Assembly: GCF_014639655.1 (NCBI RefSeq)
Contig: NZ_BMGB01000001.1
Location: 2,000,882 to 2,064,881 of the forward strand
DNA length: 64,000 nucleotides
Reading direction: 5' to 3'
Source of the DNA: Conyzicola nivalis
GTDB lineage: Bacteria > Actinomycetota > Actinomycetes > Actinomycetales > Microbacteriaceae
Shown here: positions 8,926 through 17,759 of the stretch, piece after piece
How the letters are laid out: each line of letters opens with the position of its first letter
Numbering within the stretch: position 1 is the first letter of the stretch
Made by a program: the position numbers and the translations under genes
The notes under the pieces: model-generated
The model's database searches: none
The model's input: only the letters and a program-made list of their open reading frames with translations
Told to the model about the DNA's origin: nothing

Positions 8926-9933
8926 CTACCGCGGCGGCGCCGTCGACTCGCGCGGCACCAGCACCGGCACGGGGTGGGCGGCCTCCGCGAGCGACTCGTC
9001 GAGGATCAGCCCGAGCAGCGTCGACATCACGGTGCGACCCAGCTCGGCGAAATCCTGCCGCACGGTCGAGAGCGGCGGGGTGAAGTGCTCGGCCTCGGGG
9101 ATGTCGTCGAAGCCGATCACGCTCACGTCGGCGGGTATCGCGATACCGCGGGTGCCGAGCGCGTGCATCACGCCGAGCGCCATCTGGTCGTTGGCGCTGA
9201 ACACCGCGGTGAAGTGCGGCGCCAGCGCGAGCCCGGCCGCGAACCCGCTCGACGGGCTCCAGTCGCCCTGCAGCGGTTCGTGGGCGACGAGTCCGTGCTC
9301 CGAGAGCGCCGCGCTCCAGCCGCGCACGCGCTCGGTGGCATCCATCGAGTCCTCCGGGCCGGCCAGGTGCGCGATCGTCGAGTGCCCGAGCCCGATCAGG
9401 TGCTTCGTCGCGTCGTAGGCCCCGCGGAACTGGTCGATCGACACGCTGTGGAAACCCGAGCGCCCGCTCGACTCGACGGCGATGAGCGGCACGCCCAGGT
9501 CGATGCCCTGGATGGCCTCGAGCGCCCCGCGGTGCGCCGCGATCAGCACCACCGCCTCGACGTTCTGGCTGAGCAGCAGCTCCACCGCCGCACGCATCGA
9601 CGCGACATCCGTCTCGAGCATGCTCGAGATGCTCACGAGGTACCGGGCGTTGCGCGCCGCCTCCGTGAATCCCAGCAGGATGCTCGACGGCCCGTAGTCG
9701 GGATTGCCGGTCGTGATCAGCCCGATCGTGCGCGACCGCCGGGTCACGAGCGAGCGGGCGGCGGTCGACGGCCGGTAGCGCAGCTGCTTGATGGCGTCTT
9801 CCACGCGCACCCGGGTCGCCGGGCGCACGTTGGGCAGATCGTTGAGCACGCGCGACACCGTCTGGTGCGAGACGCCGGCGAGTCGGGCGACGTCGAAGAT
9901 GTTCGCGACGCGCGCCTTGTCTTCCGTACTCAC
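8926..9933 (-). CDS. LacI-family regulator of the ytfQRT-yjfF-type operon
   Basis: A 335-residue repressor with HTH DVARLAGVSHQTVSRVLNDLP (about residues 13-33) and a ligand domain starting TIGLITTGNPDYGPSS. It is clearly paralogous to the regulator at 25027 (shared QTVSRVLND, ARSLVTRRSRTIG-like and YGP segments). Its start is only 22 bp after the yjfF-like stop on the same strand, so it is the last gene of the transporter operon and would be co-induced with it. The likely target is the operator-like palindrome before ytfQ (14676-14689). Confidence 0.88.
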   Translation of the reverse strand: MSTEDKARVANIFDVARLAGVSHQTVSRVLNDLPNVRPATRVRVEDAIKQLRYRPSTAARSLVTRRSRTIGLITTGNPDYGPSSILLGFTEAARNARYLVSISSMLETDVASMRAAVELLLSQNVEAVVLIAAHRGALEAIQGIDLGVPLIAVESSGRSGFHSVSIDQFRGAYDATKHLIGLGHSTIAHLAGPEDSMDATERVRGWSAALSEHGLVAHEPLQGDWSPSSGFAAGLALAPHFTAVFSANDQMALGVMHALGTRGIAIPADVSVIGFDDIPEAEHFTPPLSTVRQDFAELGRTVMSTLLGLILDESLAEAAHPVPVLVPRESTAPPR

Positions 9934-9955
9934 TTGCCCATTATGGGTGCCGCCG

Positions 9956-10948
9956 TCACCGTCGCCTCGCAGTCAGCAGCCGCTGCAGGACGATGAACAC
10001 GAGCAGCAGGGAGCCGATCACGATCTTCGTCCACCACGAGCTCAGCGTTCCCTCGAAGCTGATGATGGTCTGGATGACACCGAGCAGAAGCACCCCGAGG
10101 AGGGAGCCGAGCACGAAGCCGTAGCCGCCGGTGAGCAGTGTGCCGCCGATGACCACCGCCGCGATCGCGTCGAGCTCCATGCCCACGGCGGTGAGGCTGT
10201 AGCCCGAGAGCGTGTAGAACGTGAACAGGATCCCGGCGATGCCCGAGCACAGCCCGCTGATCACGTAGACGAGAACCTTGGTGCGCGGCACCGGGAGGCC
10301 CATCAGCATCGCCGAGTGCTCGCCGCCGCCGATCGCGTAGACGGTGCGGCCGAGGCGCGAGTAGTGCAGCACGAAGAACGCGACGACCACCACGACGGCC
10401 GCCACGATCACGCTCGGCGAGATCGACAGGCCGGGCGCGAGCGGGATGCGGGTCTGCGCCATCGCGGTGAACCACGGCTCGGTGATCGAGATCGAGTCGA
10501 GGCTGATCACGTAGCAGAGCCCGCGGGCCAGGAACATCGCGGCGAGCGTCGCGATGAACGGCTGGATCTCGAAGTAGTGGATCACGAGCCCGACGAGCAG
10601 CCCGAGGGTCGACGTGGTCACGAGCACCACGAGGATCACGGCGAGCGGCGGCCAGCCGTCGCGGGCGAGGGACGCGGCGATCATGGTCGAGAGCGCCACC
10701 ACCGAGCCGACCGAGAGGTCGATGCCCCCGGTGAGGATGACGAAGGTCATTCCCACCGCCAGCACGATCAGGAACGCGTTGTCGACGAAGAGGTTCGCGA
10801 TCACCTGGCCGGAGGCGAACCCCCGGTACTGGCTGGCCCCGGCGGCGAAGACCAGGATGAGCAGCACGAGCGTCACGAGCACGGGCGTGTACCGCGATCC
10901 GAGCAGGTCGCGACCTCGGCGGGCGGAGGTGGAGATGAAGGTCGTCAT
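9956..10948 (-). CDS. yjfF: Furanose ABC transporter permease, YjfF-type
   Basis: A 330-residue CUT2 (RbsC-like) permease; E. coli YjfF has 331. It shows the CUT2 hallmark [18 protein letters not shown] near the N-terminus and the AIAAVVIGGTLLTGGYG loop near the C-terminus. The frame is open further upstream, but the ATG at 10948 overlaps the stop of the preceding permease by 4 bp and gives the expected N-terminus. Together with the three genes upstream it forms a transporter like E. coli ytfQRT-yjfF, which imports galactofuranose. The arabinose genes nearby make arabinofuranose a credible alternative. Confidence 0.85.
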   Translation of the reverse strand: MTTFISTSARRGRDLLGSRYTPVLVTLVLLILVFAAGASQYRGFASGQVIANLFVDNAFLIVLAVGMTFVILTGGIDLSVGSVVALSTMIAASLARDGWPPLAVILVVLVTTSTLGLLVGLVIHYFEIQPFIATLAAMFLARGLCYVISLDSISITEPWFTAMAQTRIPLAPGLSISPSVIVAAVVVVVAFFVLHYSRLGRTVYAIGGGEHSAMLMGLPVPRTKVLVYVISGLCSGIAGILFTFYTLSGYSLTAVGMELDAIAAVVIGGTLLTGGYGFVLGSLLGVLLLGVIQTIISFEGTLSSWWTKIVIGSLLLVFIVLQRLLTARRR

Positions 10949-11970
10949 GCGAGCACTCCCTTGGTCGCGACCCGGCGGGACCGCAGCTTCGCCTGCAGCG
11001 CGGGCGACTGCAGCAGGCAGACCGCGATCACCACGAGCGCCTTGAAGACGAGCGTGATCGACGGGGCTATGCCCACCGTGTAGACGGTGGTCGTGAGGGT
11101 CTGGATCACGAACGCACCGATAAGCGTTCCCGTGAGCGAATAGCGACCGCCCGCGAGGCTGGTGCCTCCGATCACGACGGCCAGGATGGCATCCATCTCT
11201 ATGTAGAGTCCGGCACTGTTGGCGTCGGCGGCCGTCACGTTCGACGAGATCATGAGCCCGGCGATCGCGGCACACAGCGCGCTGAACACGTAGACGACCC
11301 AGACGATGCCGCGCGAGCGCACGCCCGCGAGCCGGGAGGCGACCGGGTTGATGCCCACCGATTCGATGAGCAGCCCGAGCGCGGTCTTGCGGGTGAGCAA
11401 CGCGGCGACGGCGAACATCGCGCCGGCGATGACGATCGAGGCCGGCAGTCCGAACCAGTAGCCGGCGCCGATCACCTTGTAGGGCGCGCTCGAGATCGTG
11501 ATGATCTGGCCCTCGGTGATGAGCATCGCGATGCCGCGGCCGGCCGTCATCAGGATGAGCGTCGCGATGATGGGTTGGATGCCGAACACGGCGACCAAGA
11601 GTCCGTTCCAGGCCCCGAGAACGAGGGAGAACACGAGGGCCACCGCCACGGCGGAGAGCACGGTGCCGAGGCTGTCGGGGGTGGGCGAGTCGGCGATGAT
11701 CGTGCAGGCGAGCGCCCCCGAGATCGCCACGACGGCGCCCACGGAGAGGTCGATGCCGCGGGTGGCGATCACCACGGTCATCCCGAGCGCCACGAGCAGC
11801 GTCGGTGCGCCGTTGCGCAGGATGTCGATGAGGCTGCCGAACAGGTGGCCGTTCTGGAACCGGATGGCGAAGAAGCCGGGCGACACCGCGAAGTTCAGCA
11901 GCAGCAGCGCCACGAGGGTGACGATCGGCCAGAACAGGCGGGCGCGGGGCAGGTCCCGCAGGGCGTTCAC
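10945..11970 (-). CDS. ytfT: Furanose ABC transporter permease, YtfT-type
   Basis: A 341-residue CUT2 permease, the same length as E. coli YtfT. It has about nine hydrophobic segments, the motif VIATRGIDLSVGAVVAISGA, and MDAILAVVIGGTSLAGGRYS in the C-terminal half. It overlaps the ytfR-type gene upstream and the yjfF-type gene downstream by 4 bp each. Two different permeases in one CUT2 operon is the diagnostic arrangement of the ytf family. Confidence 0.87.
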   Translation of the reverse strand: MNALRDLPRARLFWPIVTLVALLLLNFAVSPGFFAIRFQNGHLFGSLIDILRNGAPTLLVALGMTVVIATRGIDLSVGAVVAISGALACTIIADSPTPDSLGTVLSAVAVALVFSLVLGAWNGLLVAVFGIQPIIATLILMTAGRGIAMLITEGQIITISSAPYKVIGAGYWFGLPASIVIAGAMFAVAALLTRKTALGLLIESVGINPVASRLAGVRSRGIVWVVYVFSALCAAIAGLMISSNVTAADANSAGLYIEMDAILAVVIGGTSLAGGRYSLTGTLIGAFVIQTLTTTVYTVGIAPSITLVFKALVVIAVCLLQSPALQAKLRSRRVATKGVLA

Positions 11971-13535
11971 GCTTCGGCTCCGCTCGCGATGAGGCCCATG
12001 ATCTCGCCGACCGTGACGTCTTCGTTCGGCAGGTCGGCGACCTTGCGCCGGTCGCGCATCACGGCGATACGGTGGCTGAGCCGCAGCACCTCTTCCAGCT
12101 CGGCCGAGATGAACACGACGGCCATGCCCTCGTCGGCGAGATTCGACACGAGTTTCTGAATCTCCGCCTTGGCCCCCACGTCGATGCCGCGCGTCGGTTC
12201 ATCCAGGACCAACAGCCGAGGGGCGACCGCCAGCCAGCGCGCGAGCAGCACCTTCTGCTGGTTGCCGCCGCTGAGGTTGCGCACGAGCGCGTCGGGATTC
12301 GCTGGGCGGATGCCGAGTGCAGAGATGTAGCTGTTCGCCAGTTCGTCCTGCCGCCTCCGCGAGATGCGACGGAACCAGCCGCGGTCGGCCTGCAGCGCGA
12401 GCACGATGTTGTCGCGCACGGTCAGCTCTTCGACGATGCCCTCGCGCTTGCGGTCCTCCGACGAGTAGGCGACCCGGTCGCGCAGCGCGGCCCGCGGCGT
12501 GCGCAGCCGCTTCTTCGTGCCGCGCACGAGCACCTCGCCGCTGTCGGCGCGGTCGGCGCCGGTGATGAGCCGGGCGATCTCGGTGCGTCCCGAGCCGAGC
12601 AGCCCGGCGAGCCCCACCACCTCCCCCTCGTGGATGGCGAGGTCGGTCGGCTCGACCGAACCCTTGCGGCCCAGCCCGACCGCCTCGAGGTACGGCACCT
12701 CGGCCACATCGCCCTCGACGGCCGCCTGGCGCGTCTTGCTCTCGAGACTCTCGAGGGTCGCCAGTTCTTTGCCGATCATCTTGTGCACGAGTTCGATGCG
12801 CAGGATCTCGCGGGTCAGGTACTCGCCGACCAGTGCGCCGTTGCGCAGCACGGTGAGCCGGTCGGAGATCTCGTACACCTGGTCGAGAAAGTGGGAGACG
12901 AAGAGGATCGCGACGCCGCGCTCCTTGAGACCCCGGATGACACGGAAGAGCTCGGACACCTCGTCGGCGTCGAGGCTCGAGGTCGGTTCATCCAGAATCA
13001 GCACTTTGGCGTCGACGTCGGTCGCGCGCGCGATCGCGACGAGCTGCTGCACAGCGAGCGAGTGCGAACTCAGCTGCGACGCCGGATCGATCTCCAGGCT
13101 CAGCCGCGCGAGCAGCTCGGCGGACCGCCGGCGCATCGCGCGCCAGTCGATCGCGCCGGCCCGGCGCGGCTCGCGGCCGAGCATGATGTTCTCGGCGACC
13201 GAGAGGTTGGGCAGCAGGTTCACCTCCTGGTACACCGTGCTGATGCCGGCGGCCTGCGCCTGTGCCGGGCCGCTGATCACTAGCGGCCGACCGCCGAGAG
13301 TCATGGTGCCGCTGTCGATCGCGTACACGCCGGTGAGCGCCTTGATGAGCGTCGACTTGCCCGCGCCGTTCTCGCCCATGAGCGAGTGCACCTCGCCGGG
13401 GAACATACGGAAGCTCACCCGGTCGAGCGCCTTCACGCCGGGAAACCTGATGGAGATGTCGTCCATACGCACGATGGGCTCGACGGCCGGAGCCGGGGCC
13501 TCGACGCTGGTGGCGGTGCTGGGGGTGATCGTCAT
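11967..13535 (-). CDS. ytfR: Furanose ABC transporter, double ATP-binding protein, YtfR-type
   Basis: Two fused ATPase domains in 522 residues, as in RbsA/YtfR. The first has Walker [10 protein letters not shown] and Walker [13 protein letters not shown]. The second has a degenerate P-loop (GLLGSGRTE), signature LSGGNQQKV and Walker [15 protein letters not shown]. The ATG at 13535 gives an N-terminus starting about 20 residues before the domain, and the open frame beyond it is non-conserved. It is separated from ytfQ by 71 bp containing a hairpin. Confidence 0.9.
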   Translation of the reverse strand: MTITPSTATSVEAPAPAVEPIVRMDDISIRFPGVKALDRVSFRMFPGEVHSLMGENGAGKSTLIKALTGVYAIDSGTMTLGGRPLVISGPAQAQAAGISTVYQEVNLLPNLSVAENIMLGREPRRAGAIDWRAMRRRSAELLARLSLEIDPASQLSSHSLAVQQLVAIARATDVDAKVLILDEPTSSLDADEVSELFRVIRGLKERGVAILFVSHFLDQVYEISDRLTVLRNGALVGEYLTREILRIELVHKMIGKELATLESLESKTRQAAVEGDVAEVPYLEAVGLGRKGSVEPTDLAIHEGEVVGLAGLLGSGRTEIARLITGADRADSGEVLVRGTKKRLRTPRAALRDRVAYSSEDRKREGIVEELTVRDNIVLALQADRGWFRRISRRRQDELANSYISALGIRPANPDALVRNLSGGNQQKVLLARWLAVAPRLLVLDEPTRGIDVGAKAEIQKLVSNLADEGMAVVFISAELEEVLRLSHRIAVMRDRRKVADLPNEDVTVGEIMGLIASGAEA

Positions 13536-13568
13536 GCTGTCCTCTTCATCGAGTACGTGGGAAGGGCC

Positions 13569-13591
13569 GGGTCCGGCAGCGCGCCGGACCC
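13569..13591 (-). other. Intercistronic hairpin after ytfQ
   Basis: GGGTCCGGC (13569-13577) and GCCGGACCC (13583-13591) form a perfect 9-bp stem with a 5-base loop, directly after the solute-binding-protein gene. Such stems commonly protect the abundant binding-protein mRNA and reduce read-through into the ATPase gene. Similar stems occur at 19328 and 41105. Confidence 0.6.
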
Positions 13592-13606
13592 GACCGATTG
13601 TGGTGC

Positions 13607-14581
13607 CTAGTACTGGCGGTCGGGTAGGGCCTCGATCGCCTGCTCCTGCGTGAACGTCGTCTCCTCGGTGACGATGCGCTTCTCCACGTCCTCGCCCGCC
13701 GCGACCTTCTCGGCGATCTCGACGAGCTGCGGGCCGAGCAGCGGCGAGCACTCCACGATGAAGTTGATCTTGCCGTCGGCGAGCGCCGTCATGCCGTCTT
13801 TCACGGCGTCGACGGTGACGATCTTGATGTCCTGTCCCGGCACCATTCCCGCCGCCTCGATCGCCTCGATCGCGCCGAGACCCATGTCGTCGTTGTGGGC
13901 GTAGACGAGGTCGATCTCGGGGTTGGCCTGCAGGAAGGCCTCCATCACCTGCTTGCCGCCGGCGCGGGTGAAGTCGCCGGTCTGGCTCGCGATCACCTCG
14001 AACTTCGCGTCGGTCACCACGTTGCGGAAACCCTCGGCACGGTCGTTGGCCGGGGCCGCCCCCGTGGTGCCCTGCAGTTCGACGATGTTCACCTTGTCGG
14101 CGTCGGCGAACTCGGTGTTGACCCACTCGCCGGCCTTCTCGCCCTCGAGAATGAAGTCGGAGCCGAGGAACGACGCGTAGAGCGAATCGTCCTCCGAGTC
14201 GACCGAGCGGTCGGTCAGCACGACGGGGATGCCCGCGTCCTTCGCCTCCTTGAGCACGGTGTCCCAGCCGGATTCGACGACGGGCGAGAACGCGATCACG
14301 TCGACCTGCTGTTGGATGTACGAGCGGATCGCCTTGATCTGGTTCTCCTGCTTGCCCTGCGCGTCGGAGAACTTCAGCTCGATGCCCGCGTCTTCGAAGG
14401 CACCCTGGATCGACTTGGTGTTCGCGGTGCGCCAGCCGCTTTCGGCGCCGACCTGCGAGAAGCCGACGATGAGGTCGCCGTCGGCGCCCGCTTCGCCTCC
14501 GCCGCCTCCGCCACCTCCCGCGCAGCCGGTGAGAGCAATGAGCAGTGCGCCGCCGAGCGCGGCCCCAATGAGTTTCTTCAT
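13607..14581 (-). CDS. ytfQ: Furanose-binding lipoprotein, YtfQ-type
   Basis: A 324-residue periplasmic-binding-protein-like lipoprotein (E. coli YtfQ has 318). The lipobox is LTGC with Cys20, followed by a Gly-rich linker. The mature start GFSQVGAESGWRTANT and the segments QGKQENQIKAIRSYI and PVVESGWDTVLKEAKDAGIPVVLTDR match YtfQ closely, much more than RbsB. It is first in the operon and preceded by two dyads that look regulatory. It binds a furanose sugar outside the membrane. Confidence 0.9.
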   Translation of the reverse strand: MKKLIGAALGGALLIALTGCAGGGGGGGGEAGADGDLIVGFSQVGAESGWRTANTKSIQGAFEDAGIELKFSDAQGKQENQIKAIRSYIQQQVDVIAFSPVVESGWDTVLKEAKDAGIPVVLTDRSVDSEDDSLYASFLGSDFILEGEKAGEWVNTEFADADKVNIVELQGTTGAAPANDRAEGFRNVVTDAKFEVIASQTGDFTRAGGKQVMEAFLQANPEIDLVYAHNDDMGLGAIEAIEAAGMVPGQDIKIVTVDAVKDGMTALADGKINFIVECSPLLGPQLVEIAEKVAAGEDVEKRIVTEETTFTQEQAIEALPDRQY

Positions 14582-14647
14582 CGAACTAAACCTCCTTGTT
14601 CAGTGTTCCGGGACCGCGTCGTGTCGTGCTCCGCGGGATGCGCCCGG

Positions 14648-14669
14648 CCAATCAGTCCGTTCTGATTGG
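14648..14669. promoter_or_regulatory. Perfect dyad CCAATCAG-N6-CTGATTGG before ytfQ
   Basis: 8-bp arms (14648-14655 and 14662-14669) around a 6-base centre, 67 bp upstream of ytfQ. It could be an operator or, if transcribed, a 5'-leader hairpin. It differs from the LacI-type box beside it. Confidence 0.5.
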
Positions 14670-14675
14670 TTGTGA

Positions 14676-14689
14676 TGTTAGCGCTCACA
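14676..14689. promoter_or_regulatory. LacI-type operator TGTTAGCGCTCACA
   Basis: A 14-bp palindrome with one mismatched pair, centred on AGCGCT, of the TGTnAGCGCTnACA type bound by many LacI-family repressors. It is located 95 bp upstream of ytfQ. The LacI gene at the end of the same operon (8926-9933) is the natural candidate regulator. Confidence 0.6.
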
Positions 14690-14956
14690 ATTAGCGGCGG
14701 ACAACCGGCCCGCATAACGGTTGGGTAACGGGCCGCACGATGGCGCGGTTCGCCGCGAACTCCGGATGATCCGGCTCGCGAACATCGCGCGGGGATGTGA
14801 GGGTTCTCAACCATGGCGAGCCGCACTGCTACGTCGAACGCGGCAGGAATCGCGCGAGCCGCGGCATCCGCAACCCCTACCGCCCACGCGCACTCCTGCG
14901 GAAGCGTCATCGTCAGAACGTGCCCCATTCGGGGGCCGTAGACCCAAGGAGACATC

Positions 14957-16492
14957 GTGCGGAGAAAAGCAACGCTGCTTGCCGGCCTGATCGTCGCGGC
15001 GGTCGCCATACCGTCCACCGCGGCATTGGCGATCGACGACGTGAACACGACAAAACTCGAGAGGGCGGTGACCGTCAACGGGATACTGCAACACGAACGG
15101 GTGTTCCAACGCATCGCGAACAACAACGGGGGCACCCGCGCCTCGGGCACCCCCGCCTACGACGCCTCGGCCGCCTACGTGGCGCAGCGGCTCACCGCCG
15201 CCGGTTACGAGGTCAGCACCCAGGAGTTCGAGTTCCCGTTCTTCCAGGAGCTCGGCCCGTCGGTGCTGACCCAGGTCTCCCCCGTCGCCGGGCCCATCGA
15301 ATCCGCGACGCTCGAGTACTCGGGCGCCGGTGACGTCACCGGCACCGTGGTCGCGGCGGGCGGCATCATCGTTCCGGCCACCCCCGAACCGAGCTCGGCC
15401 TCTGGCTGTCTGCCCGAGGACTTCGTGGCCGCCTCGCCCACCGAGCCCCAGGTCGCGCTCATCCAGCGCGGCACCTGCGACTTCGCGGTCAAGGTGGCCA
15501 ACGCCGTCGCGGCCGGTTACGACGCCGCGGTCATCTTCAACGAGGGCAACCCCGGGCGCACGGAGCTGCTCACCGGTGTCACCCTCGGTGGCCCCGCGGC
15601 CGTGCCCGTGGTCGGCGTCAGCTACGCCGACGGCGTCGCGCTCTACGAGGCCGCGCTGGCCGGGCCGGTGACGGTCTCGGTGAGCACCGACACCCTGTCG
15701 GAGACCCGCACCACCGTGAACGTGCTCGCCGACAGCCCCAAGGGAGACCCGGGACGGGTCGTCGTGGTCGGGGCGCACCTCGACTCGGTGCTCGAAGGAC
15801 CGGGCATCAACGACAACGGCAGCGGCACCGCGACGATCCTCGAGACGGCGATCCAGATCGCCAAGGAGGGCAAGAAGCCACAGCAGCAGCTGCGCTTCGC
15901 CTTCTGGGGCGCCGAGGAGAACGGCCTGCTCGGGTCGACCAACTATGTCGAGTCGCTGAGCGACGAGGAGCTGGGCACCATCTACGCCAACCTCAACTTC
16001 GACATGCTCGGTTCGCCGAACTACGTGCGGTTCGTCTACGACGGCGACGGCTCGGACGACCCGGACGGCCTGGCGGGCCCTCCCGGTTCGGCCCAGATCG
16101 AGGAGTTGTTCACCGACTATTTCTCCGACAGGGACCTGGCGACGGAGCCGACGGCGTTCGACGGACGGTCTGACTACGGCCCGTTCATCGCGGCCGGCAT
16201 CCCGGCGGGCGGCCTGTTCAGCGGTGCCGAGGGTATCAAGACGGCGGAGGAGGCGGCCGAGTACGGCGGCACGGCGGGTGCGCCGTACGACCCCTGCTAT
16301 CACCAGGCCTGCGACACCATCACCAACCTGAGCACCGCGGCGCTGAACGAGCTGGGCGACGCGGTCGCACACGCGGTCGGCACGATGGCGCGCACGAAGA
16401 CCGGCTTCTTCGAAGACGGCAGCCGCATGGCGAAGGCACCGCAGCTCACGGGCGACGACTTCGACTACCGGGGCAACCAGCTGGTGCGCTGA
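14957..16492 (+). CDS. Secreted M28-family zinc aminopeptidase with PA domain
   Basis: A 511-residue exported peptidase. A Sec signal peptide (about residues 1-25, ending AALA) is followed by a pro/N-terminal region, a protease-associated domain (about 115-235, with C151 and C174 likely paired), and the M28 catalytic domain. Zinc ligand segments are VVGAHLDSV (His274), GINDNGSG (Asp286), WGAEENG (Glu320/321), NLNFDMLG (Asp349) and a C-terminal CYHQACD. The GTG at 14957 has a strong AAGGAG site. It resembles the Streptomyces griseus aminopeptidase group. It is the only protein-degrading gene in the sugar island, perhaps supplying amino acids from plant matter. Confidence 0.92.
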   Translation: MRRKATLLAGLIVAAVAIPSTAALAIDDVNTTKLERAVTVNGILQHERVFQRIANNNGGTRASGTPAYDASAAYVAQRLTAAGYEVSTQEFEFPFFQELGPSVLTQVSPVAGPIESATLEYSGAGDVTGTVVAAGGIIVPATPEPSSASGCLPEDFVAASPTEPQVALIQRGTCDFAVKVANAVAAGYDAAVIFNEGNPGRTELLTGVTLGGPAAVPVVGVSYADGVALYEAALAGPVTVSVSTDTLSETRTTVNVLADSPKGDPGRVVVVGAHLDSVLEGPGINDNGSGTATILETAIQIAKEGKKPQQQLRFAFWGAEENGLLGSTNYVESLSDEELGTIYANLNFDMLGSPNYVRFVYDGDGSDDPDGLAGPPGSAQIEELFTDYFSDRDLATEPTAFDGRSDYGPFIAAGIPAGGLFSGAEGIKTAEEAAEYGGTAGAPYDPCYHQACDTITNLSTAALNELGDAVAHAVGTMARTKTGFFEDGSRMAKAPQLTGDDFDYRGNQLVR

Positions 16493-16505
16493 CACCGGAA
16501 ACGCG

Positions 16506-16539
16506 AAAGCCCCGCCCGTCGCGAGACGGGCGGGGCTTT
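16506..16539. terminator. Bidirectional rho-independent terminator
   Basis: Perfect 15-bp stem: 16506-16520 (starting AAAGCCCCGCCCGTC) with 16525-16539, loop GCGA. There is an A-tract on one side and a T-tract on the other, so it works for the peptidase transcript and for the convergent gguB transcript ending at 16551. Confidence 0.9.
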
Positions 16540-16550
16540 TCGCGAGGGGG

Positions 16551-17759
16551 CTAGCGGCCGCCGGCCCGGCGCTTGTTGAACACGTCGAAGGCAACGGCGA
16601 GGAGCAGCACGAGGCCCTTCACCGTCTGCTGCCACTCGATGCCGATGCCGAGGATCGACATACCGTTGTTCAGCACACCGATGATGAGACCACCGATGAT
16701 CGCGCCGCCGATGGTGCCGACGCCGCCCTGGACAGCGGCTCCACCGATGAAGGCGGCGGAGATGGCCTCGAGCTCGAACCCGTCACCGGCCTTCGGACCG
16801 GCGAGGTTGAGGCGCGCGGTGAAGACGAGTCCGGCGAGCGCCGCGAGGAAGCCCATGTTCACGAAGATGAAGAAGTCGACCTTCTTGGTCTTCACGCCCG
16901 AGAGCTCGGCCGCGTGGCGGTTGCCACCGATCGCGTAGATGTGACGACCGAAGACGCTGCGGTTGGTCACGATGCCGTAGACGAGAACGAGCACGGCGAG
17001 GATGATCAGCGTGACCGGGATGCCCTTGAAGCTGGCGAGCGCCCAGGCGATGCCGAAGATGGCGGCCGAGACCAGCACGATCTTGCCGATGAACCAGACG
17101 AGCGGCTCGACCTCCTGCGCGTAGCTCTGGCGGCCCGAACGGGTACGGAACTGCTGCACCACGAACGCGATGATCGCGAAGACGCCGATGCCGAGCGTGA
17201 ACGGGTCGATCTCGAACTCGCCGAACAAATCGGTCAAGAACCCGTTACCGAGCGCGCGGTAGCCCTCGGGGAACGAACCGATGTTCGAGTTGCCCAGCAC
17301 GACGAGCGCGAGTCCGCGGAAGATGAGCATGCCTGCCAGCGTCACGATGAACGCCGGTATGCCCACGTAGGCGACCCAGAAGCCCTGCCAGGCTCCCACG
17401 AGCGCGCCGATCAGCAGCGAGATGATGATGGCGATCCACCACTCGATGCCCATCTTCACCGTGAGAACGCCCGACACGGCGCCGACGAACGCCGCGACCG
17501 ATCCGACCGAGAGGTCGATGTGGCCGGCGACGATCACCATCACCATGCCGATCGCGAGGATCAGGATGTACCCGTTCTGCACGATCAGGTTGGAGATGTT
17601 CTGCGGTCGCAGCAGGATGCCGTCGGTGAGGATCTGGAACAGAACGACCACGGCGATGAGGGCGAGGAAGATGCCGTTCTTGCCGAGGTCGGTGACGATG
17701 TGGGTCAGGGACGAGCCGACTTTGCTCACCGCGCTGGGAGCTGTCTTCGTGTCAGTCAT
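16551..17759 (-). CDS. Multiple-monosaccharide ABC transporter permease (GguB/MmsB-type)
   Basis: A 402-residue CUT2 permease of the XylH/GguB group, longer than RbsC. It contains [23 protein letters not shown] early and [17 protein letters not shown] late. Its start overlaps the ATPase stop by 8 bp. It is the last gene of the run araB-araD-araA-chvE-gguA-gguB and ends at a strong terminator. Paralogous to the permease at 27398-28741. Confidence 0.9.
   Translation of the reverse strand: MTDTKTAPSAVSKVGSSLTHIVTDLGKNGIFLALIAVVVLFQILTDGILLRPQNISNLIVQNGYILILAIGMVMVIVAGHIDLSVGSVAAFVGAVSGVLTVKMGIEWWIAIIISLLIGALVGAWQGFWVAYVGIPAFIVTLAGMLIFRGLALVVLGNSNIGSFPEGYRALGNGFLTDLFGEFEIDPFTLGIGVFAIIAFVVQQFRTRSGRQSYAQEVEPLVWFIGKIVLVSAAIFGIAWALASFKGIPVTLIILAVLVLVYGIVTNRSVFGRHIYAIGGNRHAAELSGVKTKKVDFFIFVNMGFLAALAGLVFTARLNLAGPKAGDGFELEAISAAFIGGAAVQGGVGTIGGAIIGGLIIGVLNNGMSILGIGIEWQQTVKGLVLLLAVAFDVFNKRRAGGR

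Larger units (their letters stand above)
14582..14956. other. Divergent intergenic region ytfQ / M28 peptidase
   Basis: 375 bp without a gene. The ytfQ side (14582-14700) holds two inverted repeats described separately. The remaining 14701-14939 shows no convincing ORF, repeat or RNA. The last bases carry an AAGGAG ribosome site for the GTG start at 14957. Confidence 0.6.
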
